From positions 45,464 to 109,463 of the forward strand of contig MU619334.1 in the NCBI GenBank assembly GCA_025201805.1: a DNA stretch of 64,000 nt, in the 5' to 3' direction. A program made the position numbers and the translations under genes. The notes under the pieces are model-generated. The model worked only from the letters and a program-made list of their open reading frames with translations. It ran no database searches and was not told the origin of the DNA. Position 1 is the stretch's first letter. Each line of letters starts with the position of its first letter. The DNA is from Parasitella parasitica (Eukaryota > Mucoromycota > Mucoromycetes > Mucorales > Mucoraceae). Positions 23,918 to 35,789 of this stretch are shown piece after piece.

Positions 23918-24163
23918 TTATTGCTGGTTTTTCTCTGGTGTTTGCTCTTGGGCCATTATTTTCTTTAATCTTTCCTCATCAGAGGGTATAACCCAGGTGC
24001 CATTTGTTTCTCTGTTGTCAATTCAGTATGTAATTGGCTTGTGTTGTGAAAAAGTTTCAACCTACTGCTCGTACTCCTTCAACAATGGCTTAAACACATA
24101 GACTCCGGTGCCAATACCAACACCAACAGCAATGCCTAGTCGGATTAATCTGTCTGATATCAT
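23918..24163 (-). CDS. 63-aa single-pass membrane protein
   Basis: Two exons, 24163-24066 and 24011-23918, joined by a 54-nt GT-AG intron, encode 63 aa. Residues 5-24 (RLIRLGIAVGVGIGTGVYVF) form one membrane-type helix with glycine spacing; the tail is hydrophilic (GTWVIPSDEERLKKIMAQEQ). The layout resembles small mitochondrial inner-membrane assembly or stability factors, which is inference; I do not recognise a named family. It lies 154 nt upstream of the TRM9 start on the same strand and 229 nt from the divergent gene at 24393. Confidence 0.65.
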
Positions 24164-24392
24164 AGCTTGGTGATTGCAATCCGAGACAAAAAATAAAATA
24201 TAACAGGGATAGTAGGGGTAGATTGGGTTGACAAGATGGAGGGTGTTGTGATAGGGCTGTTTGCAGTCACCTGGGGGGAGAGACAACCTCGCCATGAAAA
24301 TTCATGCAAAATTCGCCTCGGATCAAAAAGACATGTCAAATAAAAACCATTGAGCGATGCAATTTTACTCTGCGTATTTTTCCTTTGTGCAA

Positions 24393-24794
24393 ATGAGTAG
24401 CAATAAAAGTAATTCTCTTGATTCAGCAGACGAGGAATTGGCAGCCATTCGTCAAGGAGAAGACTCCAATGGGCACTTGAATAACTCTACATCAGGCGAC
24501 AGTATTACGGACTTTTCAGAGCCAAACCACATGGACAGCCGAAACCACGGAGACCACGATTTCACGGGTAGATTTAATCCTATGGGCGGGTTTCCTCCCA
24601 CACATGGCCAGCATTTTGCTCGTCAATTAGCTCCCATCTTGGATGGCAAACACGTCGATCAAGAAGAGGTGGGCAAAAATCCCATCGTAGACCCCTCTAT
24701 CCAAGCTCCAAAGCTGGGCGACAAAAGACAAGACGAGCCAGACCAAGATAGAGTTGGACTTGATCCTAGTCAAGGCAAGTTAAAGTTAGATTAA
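24393..24794 (+). CDS. Unknown small hydrophilic protein
   Basis: A single-exon ORF of 133 aa, start MSSNKSNSLDSADEELAAIR, chosen over an upstream in-frame ATG (24357) because the extra 12 residues read as leader sequence. I do not recognise it. It is acidic and disordered with a Gly/Pro/His-rich centre (RFNPMGGFPPTHGQHFARQL) and a C-terminal Asp/Pro/Lys-rich tail (KRQDEPDQDRVGLDP). Its composition and divergent spacing from the neighbouring gene favour it being real. Confidence 0.6.
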   Translation: MSSNKSNSLDSADEELAAIRQGEDSNGHLNNSTSGDSITDFSEPNHMDSRNHGDHDFTGRFNPMGGFPPTHGQHFARQLAPILDGKHVDQEEVGKNPIVDPSIQAPKLGDKRQDEPDQDRVGLDPSQGKLKLD

Positions 24795-25570
24795 TGCTAG
24801 ATATTCGATAACAATATAATAAAGAAAACACGTGAAAAAACCCATGTTACCAGCAGGTTCAAATTGCCTTGAGCTCTCTGTAAGCCTTTATACATATATA
24901 TATATATATATATCTGAACATGGAGAGAATGTGCCCAAGTGCTTGCTGATGTCTACCATCACTTGCTTTGTTGAGCGTCACGAGCTTAGATTGACCACGT
25001 TCTGCTTTGTGTGTGGGGCAGTATCAATGCGTGTGGACTATGGGTAGCCGACATTTGAGGGGATGTCTATATCAGTATCACTCAGCGGCTGCCAAAGACA
25101 TTACGCATAGGTGAGTTATAAGACAAAGGGCGATAAACCAAGATGGTCTTTTATTGTTGTTAAATGGCTTGGTTCCTACCGATAACAATTTCGAGCAAAA
25201 GTCTATCCATATGCTATTGTCTACGTCAACGACAAAAAAAAATACTCGAGTCAAGACCAAAAAGAACAGGTAAATTGCACAGATTGCCGTTTACTAGTGC
25301 TGGCATTCTGATACAGTGTGCTTTCTCAAGAATTATAAATCATCGTTCATCAAAAGCTCTCTGTATCCAGCTATTCCAGGAAATATGCAGCCATTACAGA
25401 TCTACTGCACGCTTATGAACAGAGGAAATTGTGGACTACAAGTGGCAGTAAATAGCCTTGTGCCAAGGGGGGGGGGGAGCATCCTTTGATAAGAGACGGA
25501 TTAGCGAGGAGATTTAACTCGAAAAAAAATAAAAAAAACTTGCCGAACATGCTTTTCTTCTCGTGAAAGT
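24795..25570. other. Intergenic with possible undetected small gene
   Basis: 776 nt with a (TA)n run near 24892-24912. Around 25037-25500, plus-strand pieces can be spliced into an open frame (start MGSRHLRGCLYQYHSAAAKD, then two further blocks separated by GT-AG introns), but the product matches nothing I know and the joins are not unique. A 10-nt G run at 25468-25477 ends that frame. I do not call a gene. Confidence 0.3.
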
Positions 25571-28500
25571 ATGACACCTACAAGCAGTAAAAGAGATGGA
25601 GAAATACCAGCTGTGATTTGCTTCGTTACTGGTATTGCGGCCGTGCTGATGGGATATTCAGTATATTCCCATCTAAAGACATTACATGATCGTAGTTCAG
25701 CACCCAGAAAAGCAGCTACCAACAAACCTGGAAGCAAACTCGAAGATTCCATTAGGCTCAAATCATTAGCCTATCTGACTCAATCACACAATGTGAACAT
25801 TCAAAGCAGGTAATGGTGGATATTGCAGTACTTGTTTATCACTCATCCAACACTGAAATCTACACCCACGCAGTTCAATCAAGATTATATTAGAGAGAGC
25901 CATGTCAGGTATATGCCGTTGCAGCCATGACTTTATTCGATAGACATTTAAACCTAGTATTGTCTGATTATTATAGCTACCTACTTGCCAAAGATCATTG
26001 CTGCATGCGATAAAGGTCAGCCCATAGAAATCAAATCGAAAGCACTGCCATCATTGCAGTTGCTGACTAGAAAGGGTAATATTTATTTCATGAGCGGAAT
26101 TTGCGGTTTTTTACTAAACATTTCTGCAGAGAACAATAAAACTACATTGTTGGAGGCTGGTGCATTGAATGTGCTTGTAGACGCACTAAAATGCCAGGAC
26201 CCAGCTATGAAAGAAGTAACTCAACGATACGTGGCAGTGGCAATCTGTGATTTGATCCAAGGCAGTGGTAAAACACGGCGTTACATGATTTGGTTTTCTT
26301 GCCTTTTGCTAATCCCCTCCTTTTAGACGCCAACAAGTACTGTATACTGGAATTAGGCGTACTGGATCCCATCAAGCGCATCTTGACTTCAGACGATATC
26401 CGCAACAACGAGCTAAAGTATTGGACATTGATGATACTATATCAGATTTCTCTCAGTGGTAAACATTAGGCAATCAACTCCCAACAGCACATGCTAAATG
26501 AACGCAACGGTTTCTGTTAAAAAAAATAGATCCACTCCCAAAAGTCCTGATTCAAAAGGGATTCGTCAGACTGCTGGCTCGCATGGCACGAATGACCTAT
26601 GGCAATACCAACATGCCCAAATTCTGCATGCAGAGCCTAGTCCGAATAGCAGCTAATGTCGATGTGTCTGAAGCGAAAAAAGTGCTAAAGGAGCTACTCG
26701 ATTACAACATTGTAGACCTGATTTCCAATTGCCTGAGAGGGGACGATGTCGAGTTGATATACTGGGCAGCAGGGCTCATGCATGAGTTTGTGCTAAAGGA
26801 CGTGGCCGCAGACAAATTTCGAAAGATCAAAGGGATCCACGCTATCCTAGCAAGCCTTCTATCAGCAGAGGAAATGTACATTTCACGTGTCATATTAAGG
26901 ACAATCAAGTTTATGGCGTTTGGTCAGGAAAAGTTTAGGCGGGAGATGGTGAGATCGGGAATGGTCAAAAAGATCATGCATTGCCTGTCGCTGGATGATG
27001 ACGATGTTCGATACTGGGCCATCTTGTGCATACATGTCGTGGCAGGGCAAGTAGAGTCTCATCAAGATATCATCTCTGCGGCGGAATTTGAGATCTTGCT
27101 GGATCTTGCTTTGTCGTCAAAGATCAAGGTAGCCATCTTTGTGTCTGATATTTTATCCTTGATCTGCTGTATTTGTAAGCTTTGATTTGAATCATTTTAG
27201 TCTGTATTTGCATGGCACTAACCGCAGTTCTATGATAGCAAGCAACAGCACACATATGGAACCAAATATAGCGCTGATCGTAAAGACTCTGAATGTACTG
27301 TTGGTAGAGGGAGAAATAGACGTCCAATATAACGCTGCAGGCGCCATATTCAACGTCATGACCATGACCCGTAAGTGTCTTTTGATAGATTGTTCTAAAG
27401 TCTTTTGAAGCCCAACGACTATTTTGACAGATGCGTTTGCCAACAAAGTGCGTGATACCTGCTTTGACGCACTTTTAAGCATAAGCAGAACTGCATCACA
27501 CGAAAGAGTCCAGCTGACATGTACTAAAGGAGCACTGATGGTTGCTATCAAGAATCGCTTTCTTGTCCCAAACGTCAATATTCAAATTGCAGAGCCACTG
27601 GTCGAAAAAGTCAACTCTATATCTCAATTGAGTCTGCCTGTTATGATTACGCAGGCGCTTTTACGAGCAACCAAACAAGAATCTGGTGCTGCTGCCTCTT
27701 TGTCCACAAAGACGTCTTCAACGGCAAAATCGGGGTTTAGCATCCACGATGCCATGCAGCATGATGATGACGAAGAAGAGCGAGATTTAGAAGAGATGAT
27801 GGAGGAAGAGGAGGACGAGTATCCGCAAACACCAGAATACATTGACGTCAGTGAGCAAGGGACAATATCTAATGCTTCTCGTCTCGATCGGGTGCTTTTA
27901 AAGGACAAGAGAAAGCACAAATTATCGAATAAATCATCGCCGACACTGACTAGCGCTGACATTTCCTACCTGTTTGACACAAACATCCCTTCAACTCAAC
28001 GGGAAATCCTACTGATGAATTTTGAGCTGCCTCTAGATACTACAGACACACTCGCAGGCGCATTGACCGCGCTCAACATCCTGCTTGAAAACGAGCAAAT
28101 TATGCGCAACATGGTTTTTGGGGCCGGATTCAACCATGCCAATGGTGCCATGATGGAACACTTTATGATGGATATCGACGACGAGTACTACACCATGGCC
28201 AAAAGCAACACAAAGACGTCGGCTGCATCTTCATCTGAATCTTCATCCGGATTCCCTGCGTTCCCCGAAAACATTTGTCGACTACTCCAGAATCTTGTCC
28301 AGCTGTCTGCTTATCCTGCTTTGGATGAATGGGCTTCACTGCATCACCGTGAATACCCTTTGAGTACAATTAACGAAGCAAAGGCAATCACTATGTTAAA
28401 CAACGTGATTGAATGGATTTGCTCGTGCGCTGAACTGCCAAACACATTCGACCATCAAGGCGAGTCCAGTGATCAAGACATGAGCAGCTGCAGTAATGAC

Positions 28501-30833
28501 AGCGACTATGGCACAGACAAAAAACGCTCTGTATTTGTCACTGTCCACAAACAGCAATCATACAAAAAACGACAAACCTACCATCGCCGTCATCGCCGCC
28601 GTCGCCATAATAGATACAACAGATACAATAGGCAGACATTGTTCTTCCATAGTGATGATGACGTTGATGATGATGGCAATGATGATGAGAGTAGCCGCAG
28701 CACAATCAGCTATGAAGATTCAGAAGATGATAATGATCGCCGAATGTTACCGGCTGCTTCTAATGCTACTGCCTCTACTGCCACTGTTTACCCCCGACGA
28801 CGAAAGGTTGAGTCTGCTGCTGAAAGAATGGGGGAAACGAGAAGAAAAGGTGAGCATTTTGATCTGGATGACATTCTGCTAGTCTCTCATGCCCCCGAGT
28901 ACCATGTAGGTTTCGCGAATCGAGCACTTGTCTTGCTGAATTCCCTAACAAAACACGGTGAGTTGTATGCTGTTACAAGTACTATGGCAATTTTTTATTT
29001 ACTTTTTTGTTGATTTATTTTTCAAATGCTTTTACAGCTTCCATCAAACAATATCTGGTCCATCAAGCACATTTTATTCCAATTCTAGTCTACTTGTATG
29101 AAGAGTATAATAGCCTGTCCGATCGAGTCATGGCTTGTTTAGGCGGCTTATTTTCCACTTGCAATAGAGAAAATACTATTGACATTCCGGAATCAGCGTT
29201 TCGTTTACTCGCCATACTCTTGTGGCGTGATAGACGCTCTCCACTCGTCCGAAAGCAATCTTGGCTGTTCTACAGTCGCCTAGTATTGGCTTACTGCAGT
29301 CGATCAATAAGCCAGAATCTTTCGTCAAACAATGCTAGCAGCACTGCTTTTGTAGAGATCGATTTGTCGTCCAAATCAAAGTATTGCCTGGTCAACCAGC
29401 TTCAAGTGCGCAATGATTCATGGACGTTCGAAACTATAAGGGCTACACACTATGTTCCTGCTCGATTGGAAGACACAGACACCAGCAATAACAAATATGC
29501 TTTCGAAGTCGTATTGGAATCTAGTGGGCTGATGCAAGTTGGTTGGGTTACTGATCATTTTGAATTTGATGCTGAAGGTGGCCAAGGCGTAGGTGATGAC
29601 GCATTTTCTTATGGCTATGATGGCAACCGATCCAAGAAATGGCATGGTCGCTACACAAGCATGAGGACTTCATATGGATTGAAATGGGCTGAAGGAGATG
29701 TCATTACTTGTGCTATCGATATGGATAATGCCGAAATCAGGTACTACAAGAATGGAAAGGATATGGGCGTGGCATTTTGTGGTATTCTTGTGTCTCGCAA
29801 TTGGTATCCAGTAAGTCGATCTGTCACAATCACTAGGTATTTTTGTTGTGCTGACTACTCGGTTACAAAAATAGGCTATGTCTCTTGCCACTGGGCAACA
29901 GTGCAGGTTCCAATTCGGTGGTACAGTCGACCCGTTAAAGTATTTGCCTGATGGTTATACTTCGTTGGCCTCTTTAGCACAAAACACTCCTGCCGGTATT
30001 GAACTGCCGCCTCCCCAAGTAACTACAGCCCAGTCGCCTTCACTAGTGATTAGTCCCACCACAGCCGAAGAGCCTGAGATTATCGATTTGTCTAAAGCAC
30101 TTGCACAAATGTCTGTCGACTCTACAGTAAATTTATCCATGTCGCACCAGAAGAACAGCAAATTTAACGCTTCTCCATCTGCTTCTGTGGATGTCGGAAA
30201 CACTGAACCCGACCTGAAGCCAATCGATTCAACTGTAGCAAGAGAAAATCACGCTCTAAAAACCAATGTCAGTATATCCAACACACGTCAGTATCAGGCT
30301 TCTTTGATAGTAGAGAAAATAGATGTTTATCATAAACCGCTTCCATCTCTTTATTTCGAGACAACTGCGACATTCTATCATAGACAACATATACCCAATG
30401 AAAGGTAAAATAGTAGAAAACATGAGAAAGCAAGCAATGACGGATTATATTTGATAGTATCATCGCATTTGGCTTGCAGAGCTTGAATCCAGAAAGCAGC
30501 TTTCACTTTGAATACAACCGACGAAACGAATCATGCTGTTTGATATTTGGCAAACGTTTTCGCTCTAAATCATTCCAACTGCCCATTAAGGAAGGTGATA
30601 TCATCGGTATTTTGTACATTGATGAGAGTAATGAAGTTGGTTTGACCATCAATGGCAATATCAGTGTGTTTGTCTACCTTGATGATAAATCAACCCCGTA
30701 TCTGCCATTTACTAGTGGATTTGTAAAGAGCGACATCAACTACGGCGAACGCTCTTATACTTGGAAATATGCTGAAACTTTGGCTTGCAGAAATCGCATG
30801 TCAAAGTATTTTGACAAGTTGTTGAGAAACTGA
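25571..30833 (+). CDS. TM-anchored armadillo-repeat protein with two SPRY domains
   Basis: Eleven exons give 1541 aa: 25571-25809, 25874-25908, 25977-26075, 26130-26267, 26327-26458, 26530-27174, 27239-27370, 27431-28957, 29038-29810, 29875-30404, 30458-30833; every junction keeps frame. Residues about 12-31 (IPAVICFVTGIAAVLMGYSV) are a membrane helix. About 85-590 is an ARM/HEAT-like helical array (LLEAGALNVLVDALK, KVLIQKGFVRLLARMAR, KIMHCLSLDDDDVRYWAILC, VQYNAAGAIFNV). Then come acidic and His/Arg-rich disordered linkers, a second helical part (FANRALVLLNSL, FRLLAILLWRDRRS), a canonical SPRY domain (about 1130-1275: MQVGWVTDHFEF, IRYYKNGKDMGVAF, WYPAMSLATGQQCRFQFGG) and a weaker SPRY-like domain (about 1378-1520: FGLQSLNPESSFHFEYN, DIIGILYIDESNEVGLTING). 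It is probably a scaffold or ligase adaptor on a membrane; the function is unknown. Confidence 0.9.
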
Positions 30834-31229
30834 GACCCTCCTCGTGTATATATATAAAAATAATTGAACGTACTACTTTTAAATTATGTTGCATGTATTG
30901 CAAACACTACACTGTACATCAATAAAAGGAATGATATTAATCAACGTCTTCGCTGCAAGCCCGGGCAATGAGCGTGATGAGGAAAAACAATGCTTCGTAT
31001 TCAATACATGCTCGTCACTTTCGACAGTATGTATTATATTACTAAATTTATCTTTTTATACAATCTTGAGCAATGAAATAGTTGGTGGTTTGAGTCTCAC
31101 GAAAGGCTACTTAGGATGTATTAAATTAAGAGATTCCCCTTTGAACTCCGTGTTAACCTGTATTAAGCAACGAAAAAAAAAAAAATTCCCTTCATTTTGC
31201 CCTTCTTTTCAATAGTTGGAGATATACAA
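30834..31229. other. Intergenic
   Basis: 396 nt, tandem plus-strand neighbours. An open frame without recognisable features spans part of it; it is AT-rich and most likely 3' end plus promoter sequence. Confidence 0.45.
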
Positions 31230-32159
31230 ATGTCTGGCAAAACACCCAATGACATATTGCAGAAAACAGACTCCCGTCATGCAAAAAGCCGGATATCAAA
31301 GAAAAATACTCAGCCAACAAGAACATCTACACGTTTGAGAGATGTTTTTGTCAACAGTGCCCAACGTGAGGAATTGATGACTGCATGTTCAAAGGGAGAT
31401 CTATCCAGAGGTAAATACTTGGAAATATACTATATGCATTTGGAACAACGCATATAATATATACTGATTGGTCCATCTTGTACATTCAGTCTCGTATTTA
31501 TTACAAGAAAAGAAAGCAGGCATCAATCCAGATCTAATCAGAGATTCAAAATTGCGTACGCCATTGCTAATTGCTTGCGCTGGAGGTCATGCAGGCGTCG
31601 TGAGACAGCTGGTAAGGTTTGGAGCAAATGTAAATAATCCCATGGGAGATATAGTGGGTAATAAACCGCTCGATTTGGCAGTGATATCGAATGATGTAGA
31701 TACCGTATTGGCTGTATTGGAAGCCGGAGCAGAAGTATCCAAGTACGATCATCATCACCATAACATCGCTGATGATGGATTGCCTTTAGAAGCTCGCCGT
31801 AGGGTAGCAACAAGGACACCCTTAGACCTTGCCAACTCCAGGCTAGAATTGCTTATCAAGCAATCCGAATCAAACGGATCAATTAAATCCACTACAATGG
31901 ACCAAGTCAAGCAGGTAAAAAATGCATCTTACTGTGTGGATCCGTATATATATTTTTTATTTGTTTGTCCCATTGATAGATCATCAAGCTGCTAACTCAC
32001 TTTTTACCACCAACGACAGTGGACGAACTAAACGAACTGACGGATAAGTTATCATCTATTGACATAACAAGCAACAGTCATTGTGAGTCGCAGAAAGACA
32101 ATGAAAACATTTTTGTCATGAAAAGCCTACGAGATGTCATTTCCAAAATACAAATCTAA
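31230..32159 (+). CDS. Small ankyrin-repeat protein
   Basis: Three exons, 31230-31410, 31490-31914 and 31980-32159, give 261 aa. A basic N-terminal tail (RISKKNTQPTRTSTRLRD) precedes about three ankyrin repeats: REELMTACSKGDLSRVSYLL, then RTPLLIACAGGHAGVVRQLV with RFGANVNNP, then KPLDLAVISNDVDTVLAVLE with AGAEV, and a half repeat RTPLDLANSRLELLI. A helical C-terminus follows (VDELNELTDKLSSID). Ankyrin arrays mediate protein binding; partner unknown. The stop codon lies 3 nt from the stop codon of the opposing DDRGK1-like gene, so the mature 3' ends must overlap. Confidence 0.85.
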
Positions 32160-32162
32160 GTC

Positions 32163-33076
32163 TCACAATACGGCATCATGGATAGACATTTTCCCCTTTG
32201 TTTTGAAATGTCCATCAAACTCGGAATAATCTTTTTGCGTAATGAATAAAAACGTATCGGTACCAGACCATAAGCACAGCTCAAATTCAACATCCTGATC
32301 GCACAATTGCTTGAGAATATCAACCGCTTCCTGTGTCCACACGTAACTGATTAGATTCGACAATCATACAGACAACATAGCACGTAAATGGTGTGTATAC
32401 CTCTTGAGATAATCCCATTATTCTCGCCAATTCCCTGACATCGCACAGCTTTTTTTCCTTCACCAGTTTCTTTAGCTTTTCACTGTATTTACTGAATTGA
32501 GATTGTCGCTTTTTCGCATCTTTTTCCTGCAATTTTTGCAGCTTTAATTCCTCTTTTGCGTCTGCTTTAGCTTTCCTTTCCTTTTCCTTTTTGCGCCTTT
32601 CCATCTCATCGGTTCTTTTGATAGATTCTTCCATCTTTTTCCGTCTAAATTCTTCGTCGTATATTTCTTCTTGCGCCCTCCTTAGATCTCTTTGGTGGTC
32701 CATGTACTCTCTATATCGTCTCATTTCTTCTTTTCGCCTCAACTTTTCTCCTCGTTTTTTCCCAACTTTCTTGACGCGAACTGCTGTTGAGGATCCTTCA
32801 CCGTGATCGTCGTCCGATTCGTCCTCTTGCTCATCTTCTTGCATGGCCTGCTGCTCAAATGTTTGTTGGTGGGTATCGTTGAGTGCTATTTAAAATCAGT
32901 TATGAAAAGGCTTGCTTTGCGAATTAAAAAAAAAAAAACAGCATTTTGCTACCGTATTGGGGGTTTCTCTGTCTCTGTCGAATGTCTAGCAACGCTAGAA
33001 TGCCTATAACGCATAGTATAATAGGTATAAATACAACCAGAGGTATTCCTTGGTCTTCTTTATTCGGTGAAGCCAT
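32163..33076 (-). CDS. DDRGK1/UFBP1-like protein of the UFMylation pathway
   Basis: Three exons, 33076-32953, 32885-32401 and 32330-32163, give 258 aa. Residues 12-30 are an N-terminal membrane helix (PLVVFIPIILCVIGILALL). A highly charged basic coiled coil follows (KKRGEKLRRKEEMRRYREYM, RRAQEEIYDEEFRRKKMEES, ERRKKEKERKAKADAKEELK). The C-terminus folds as the DDRGK winged-helix domain: FSKYSEKLKKLVKEKKLCDV, ELARIMGLSQEEAVDILKQL, then a beta hairpin ending FLFITQKDYSEF. Length, TM position and order match animal and plant DDRGK1, which anchors the UFM1 E3 ligase UFL1 to the ER. The name-giving DDRGK tetrapeptide region is replaced by WSGTDT. Partners are not in this window. Confidence 0.82.
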
Positions 33077-33837
33077 ACTTTTCTGGCTTGTGTTTGATTT
33101 TGAAAAGGCTAAAAAAATCAATGGAAAGTCGAAATCATCCAACAATTACAACACCCAACCAATGTCTGTGATTGGCCATGTTCACTTTTTTTTTCATGTT
33201 CATAAAAAAGACGTATAAACACACACTCTGTGATTTTCTCCGGTTGTCCCCCAGAAAATTGGTATACAGCTTTCTTATTTGGGATGTGGAGGCTGGTATG
33301 GTTAGCAAATGCACAACCATTCAAATAACTACTATGTGTATTATGTCATGTATGTTCAAGTGATGTATATGTCAGCCTTCCAAATTCATACTAATATAAT
33401 GATCAATGACGATTTTGAAAGAACGGGATTACTGCAAATGAAGTAAATTGGGTGTTTGATAGACAAGTTCAATTTACACTTGATGCTATACGCTTCATTT
33501 GCATTTGTGATAGATTTGAGGGGGGTAAAAAAGCCTCTAGTTAAAAGGCACGTATATAATGCTGTTAGGTAGCGACTCTGTTAAGCATAATTGCGATTAA
33601 GCATTTAATGCATTTAGGCATCATATAAATAATGGGGCAACAATGCGTGGGTGAATAATAGCAAAAGATCGATGGTACAAGACGCAGCGATTTCCTTTTA
33701 AAGATGAGATCAAATCGTCATTACCGGTGTGGATGGATTATTAACTTCTCATGCTCCTTGTATTTCCTTGCTTTTTTCTTTTGTTTTTGTTTTTCTCGGC
33801 CGTTATATTTTGCTCTTTCTTTCTTGTCCATAATAAA
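33077..33837. other. Divergent promoter region
   Basis: 761 nt between the DDRGK1-like (-) and arrestin (+) start codons. A TATATAA-like word occurs at about 33553, and a pyrimidine-rich stretch (33750-33830) precedes the arrestin start. Short ORFs here are not supported. Confidence 0.5.
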
Positions 33838-35626
33838 ATGATGGTAAATGCGTTTCATAGCAACACATTAGCTTTTACACCCGAGTGTTCTGGTGCGCCA
33901 ACCCCTCGAAGACTATCTCAGACAATCACAGACATTGTAACCGGGTCAAGTCTCTACACGACTCGCAGTAGATCAGGATCTAGCGCAAGATCTCCATCGC
34001 CTGTGCATGAAGAAGCACAACTAGCAACGAAGCTTAGCATTCAATTTGAAGGCGGAACACAAATAATTGTTAGGCCAAATCGCCTTATTAGAGGTATGTA
34101 TAACAAAGGAGGGGGGGGGGGAGCCAAGGAGGTATACAGACGTGCGTATTAATATGATCCAGGCACTGTCTATCTTAAAAGTTCAACACAGGTCCAAGCA
34201 AGTCAGATTAGAGTCAGAGTATGGTTTATTGGATCTAGGGCGTGATATTTGCAGGCGCATTAATCCCATATTGTTTAGTTTCGTGCAGAGGAAACCGCTA
34301 CGGTCAAAGTAAAGGAACATGGCCTGGAAAGCAAAATCGAACGCATTGATCAGTCTACAACCACCTACTTTGACGTGAGCACAAAGGTGTGGGGAATCGA
34401 GACCAGTGGTAAGTGCGCTACTATGTCTTATGAAAACTTTTTCCCAGATTACTCAATTTTTTTATTTTTTATTTTAAAGCATATTTGATGAGCCCGTGGG
34501 AGGTAATTGAGCCGGGAGAACACGAATACCCATTCGCATTAAAGGTGAGAAACGACATTATATACACATATACCCGTACGCTCAGTCATGTGACGCCATT
34601 TTGCACAGTTTCCCAACGTCAATTTTCCCCCTTCGACAGACGATCCTGCTGGGTTTTCCATACGATACATCTGGTCTGCACATTTGGATGCTCCTGCATT
34701 TAATCCAGGTATTCGTTCCAAAGAATACATTATACCATATAGACCCATCGTGTGCGCTCCTCCTACAAAGGAATGGACATTCACTCAGACAACGTATCAT
34801 TTGGACAAGAGAACCCCGCTTGCCAATGTAAAAGCCATGCTACCCCGACGTGCATTTTGTCCAGGTACTGTTGTAGTGTTAGTATGTGTTGTTATTCGTG
34901 TCTCGGCTTACAAACGATTGTGCAGATGAAGACGTTGATATGGACTTGTGTCTGGATAGCATTCCAAACGATCTGGTTGTATCCAGCGTGAATTTTACGC
35001 TGAATAAATGCTACACTGGCCAACTTCAGCTACAAAGAGGTCTTGCTCGCAAGTCTAAGATCAGGAGGATCCTTAGCGGCTGTGTGCCTGTGGCAGGCCA
35101 TAAAGGAACCCTCCGTCTGCCCATCAATTTCCATTTACCCACAAGGCTAGTGTCACCCTCATTTTGCTCCCGTCATATCCGGGTGTACTATGAAATGGTG
35201 TTCACCATCCAGTTCACCAACCACGGAGGCCTTCTCAAGTCAACGCCAAGTACCGAATTCACTGTACCCATTGGTATCACTAATTTGCCGCATAATCATC
35301 TCTTGAATATCCCACATTTGACCTCTGTACAGTCTTACCTAGAGTCCAAGGCAGCACCCGTCTTTTTCGACCCATTTTTGGAAGAGCCCCCTTCCCAATC
35401 TAGTATTCCAAGTGAATTGTGGGGCCCGTTGACAGCCGCATTGACAACACCCCCTATTTCATCGCCACCCAATTACTTTAGTTTACCAGATTTGCCACCA
35501 CAGTTTATCCCAAGAGACCGAGAAGAGCGCACGACATTTACAAGTCGACTGGTCAAGCCTGGTATGGCTCAAGAGCTAGGAGATCCGATTGCTATTGTCT
35601 CTGAAATCAAAGATTACGAATGGTAG
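33838..35626 (+). CDS. Alpha-arrestin domain protein
   Basis: Six exons, 33838-34093, 34163-34218, 34279-34408, 34480-34544, 34609-34864 and 34926-35626, give 487 aa. The N-arrestin domain starts at about residue 68 (KLSIQFEGGTQIIVRPNRLI, RGTVYLKSSTQVQASQIRVR, FRAEET, FDVSTKVWG, EVIEPGEHEYPFALKFPNVN). The C-arrestin half follows (TTYHLDKRTPL, VVSSVNFTLNKCYTGQLQLQ, VRVYYEMVFTIQF region). In fungi these adaptors bring the Rsp5/Nedd4 ubiquitin ligase to plasma-membrane transporters; a PPxY-like motif is not clear, though the C-terminus is proline-rich (SSPPNYFSLPDLPPQF), with PPNY the best candidate docking site. The six-exon splicing is needed to rebuild the beta strands in order. Confidence 0.88.
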
Positions 35627-35789
35627 ATATATATATGTATATACATATTAAAATACCCATCAGCTTTTTGTAAATATATACAAAGTATTATAAATTGGAT
35701 AAAATCAGAGGCATTTATATATGATCCATAGATTGGGATATTTATTGAGTTACATGTGTGCGTGTGTGTGCCAATTGAGACACACAAAA

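Noticed and set aside
25037-25500. Possible three-exon small gene (start MGSRHLRGCLYQYHSAAA)
   Set aside because: Several alternative splice combinations stay open and none gives a recognisable protein; left as intergenic.
30886-31215. 109-codon plus-strand open frame after the ARM-SPRY gene
   Set aside because: Irregular composition with hydrophobic and low-complexity parts; sits where 3' UTR and promoter are expected and runs into the ankyrin gene's leader.
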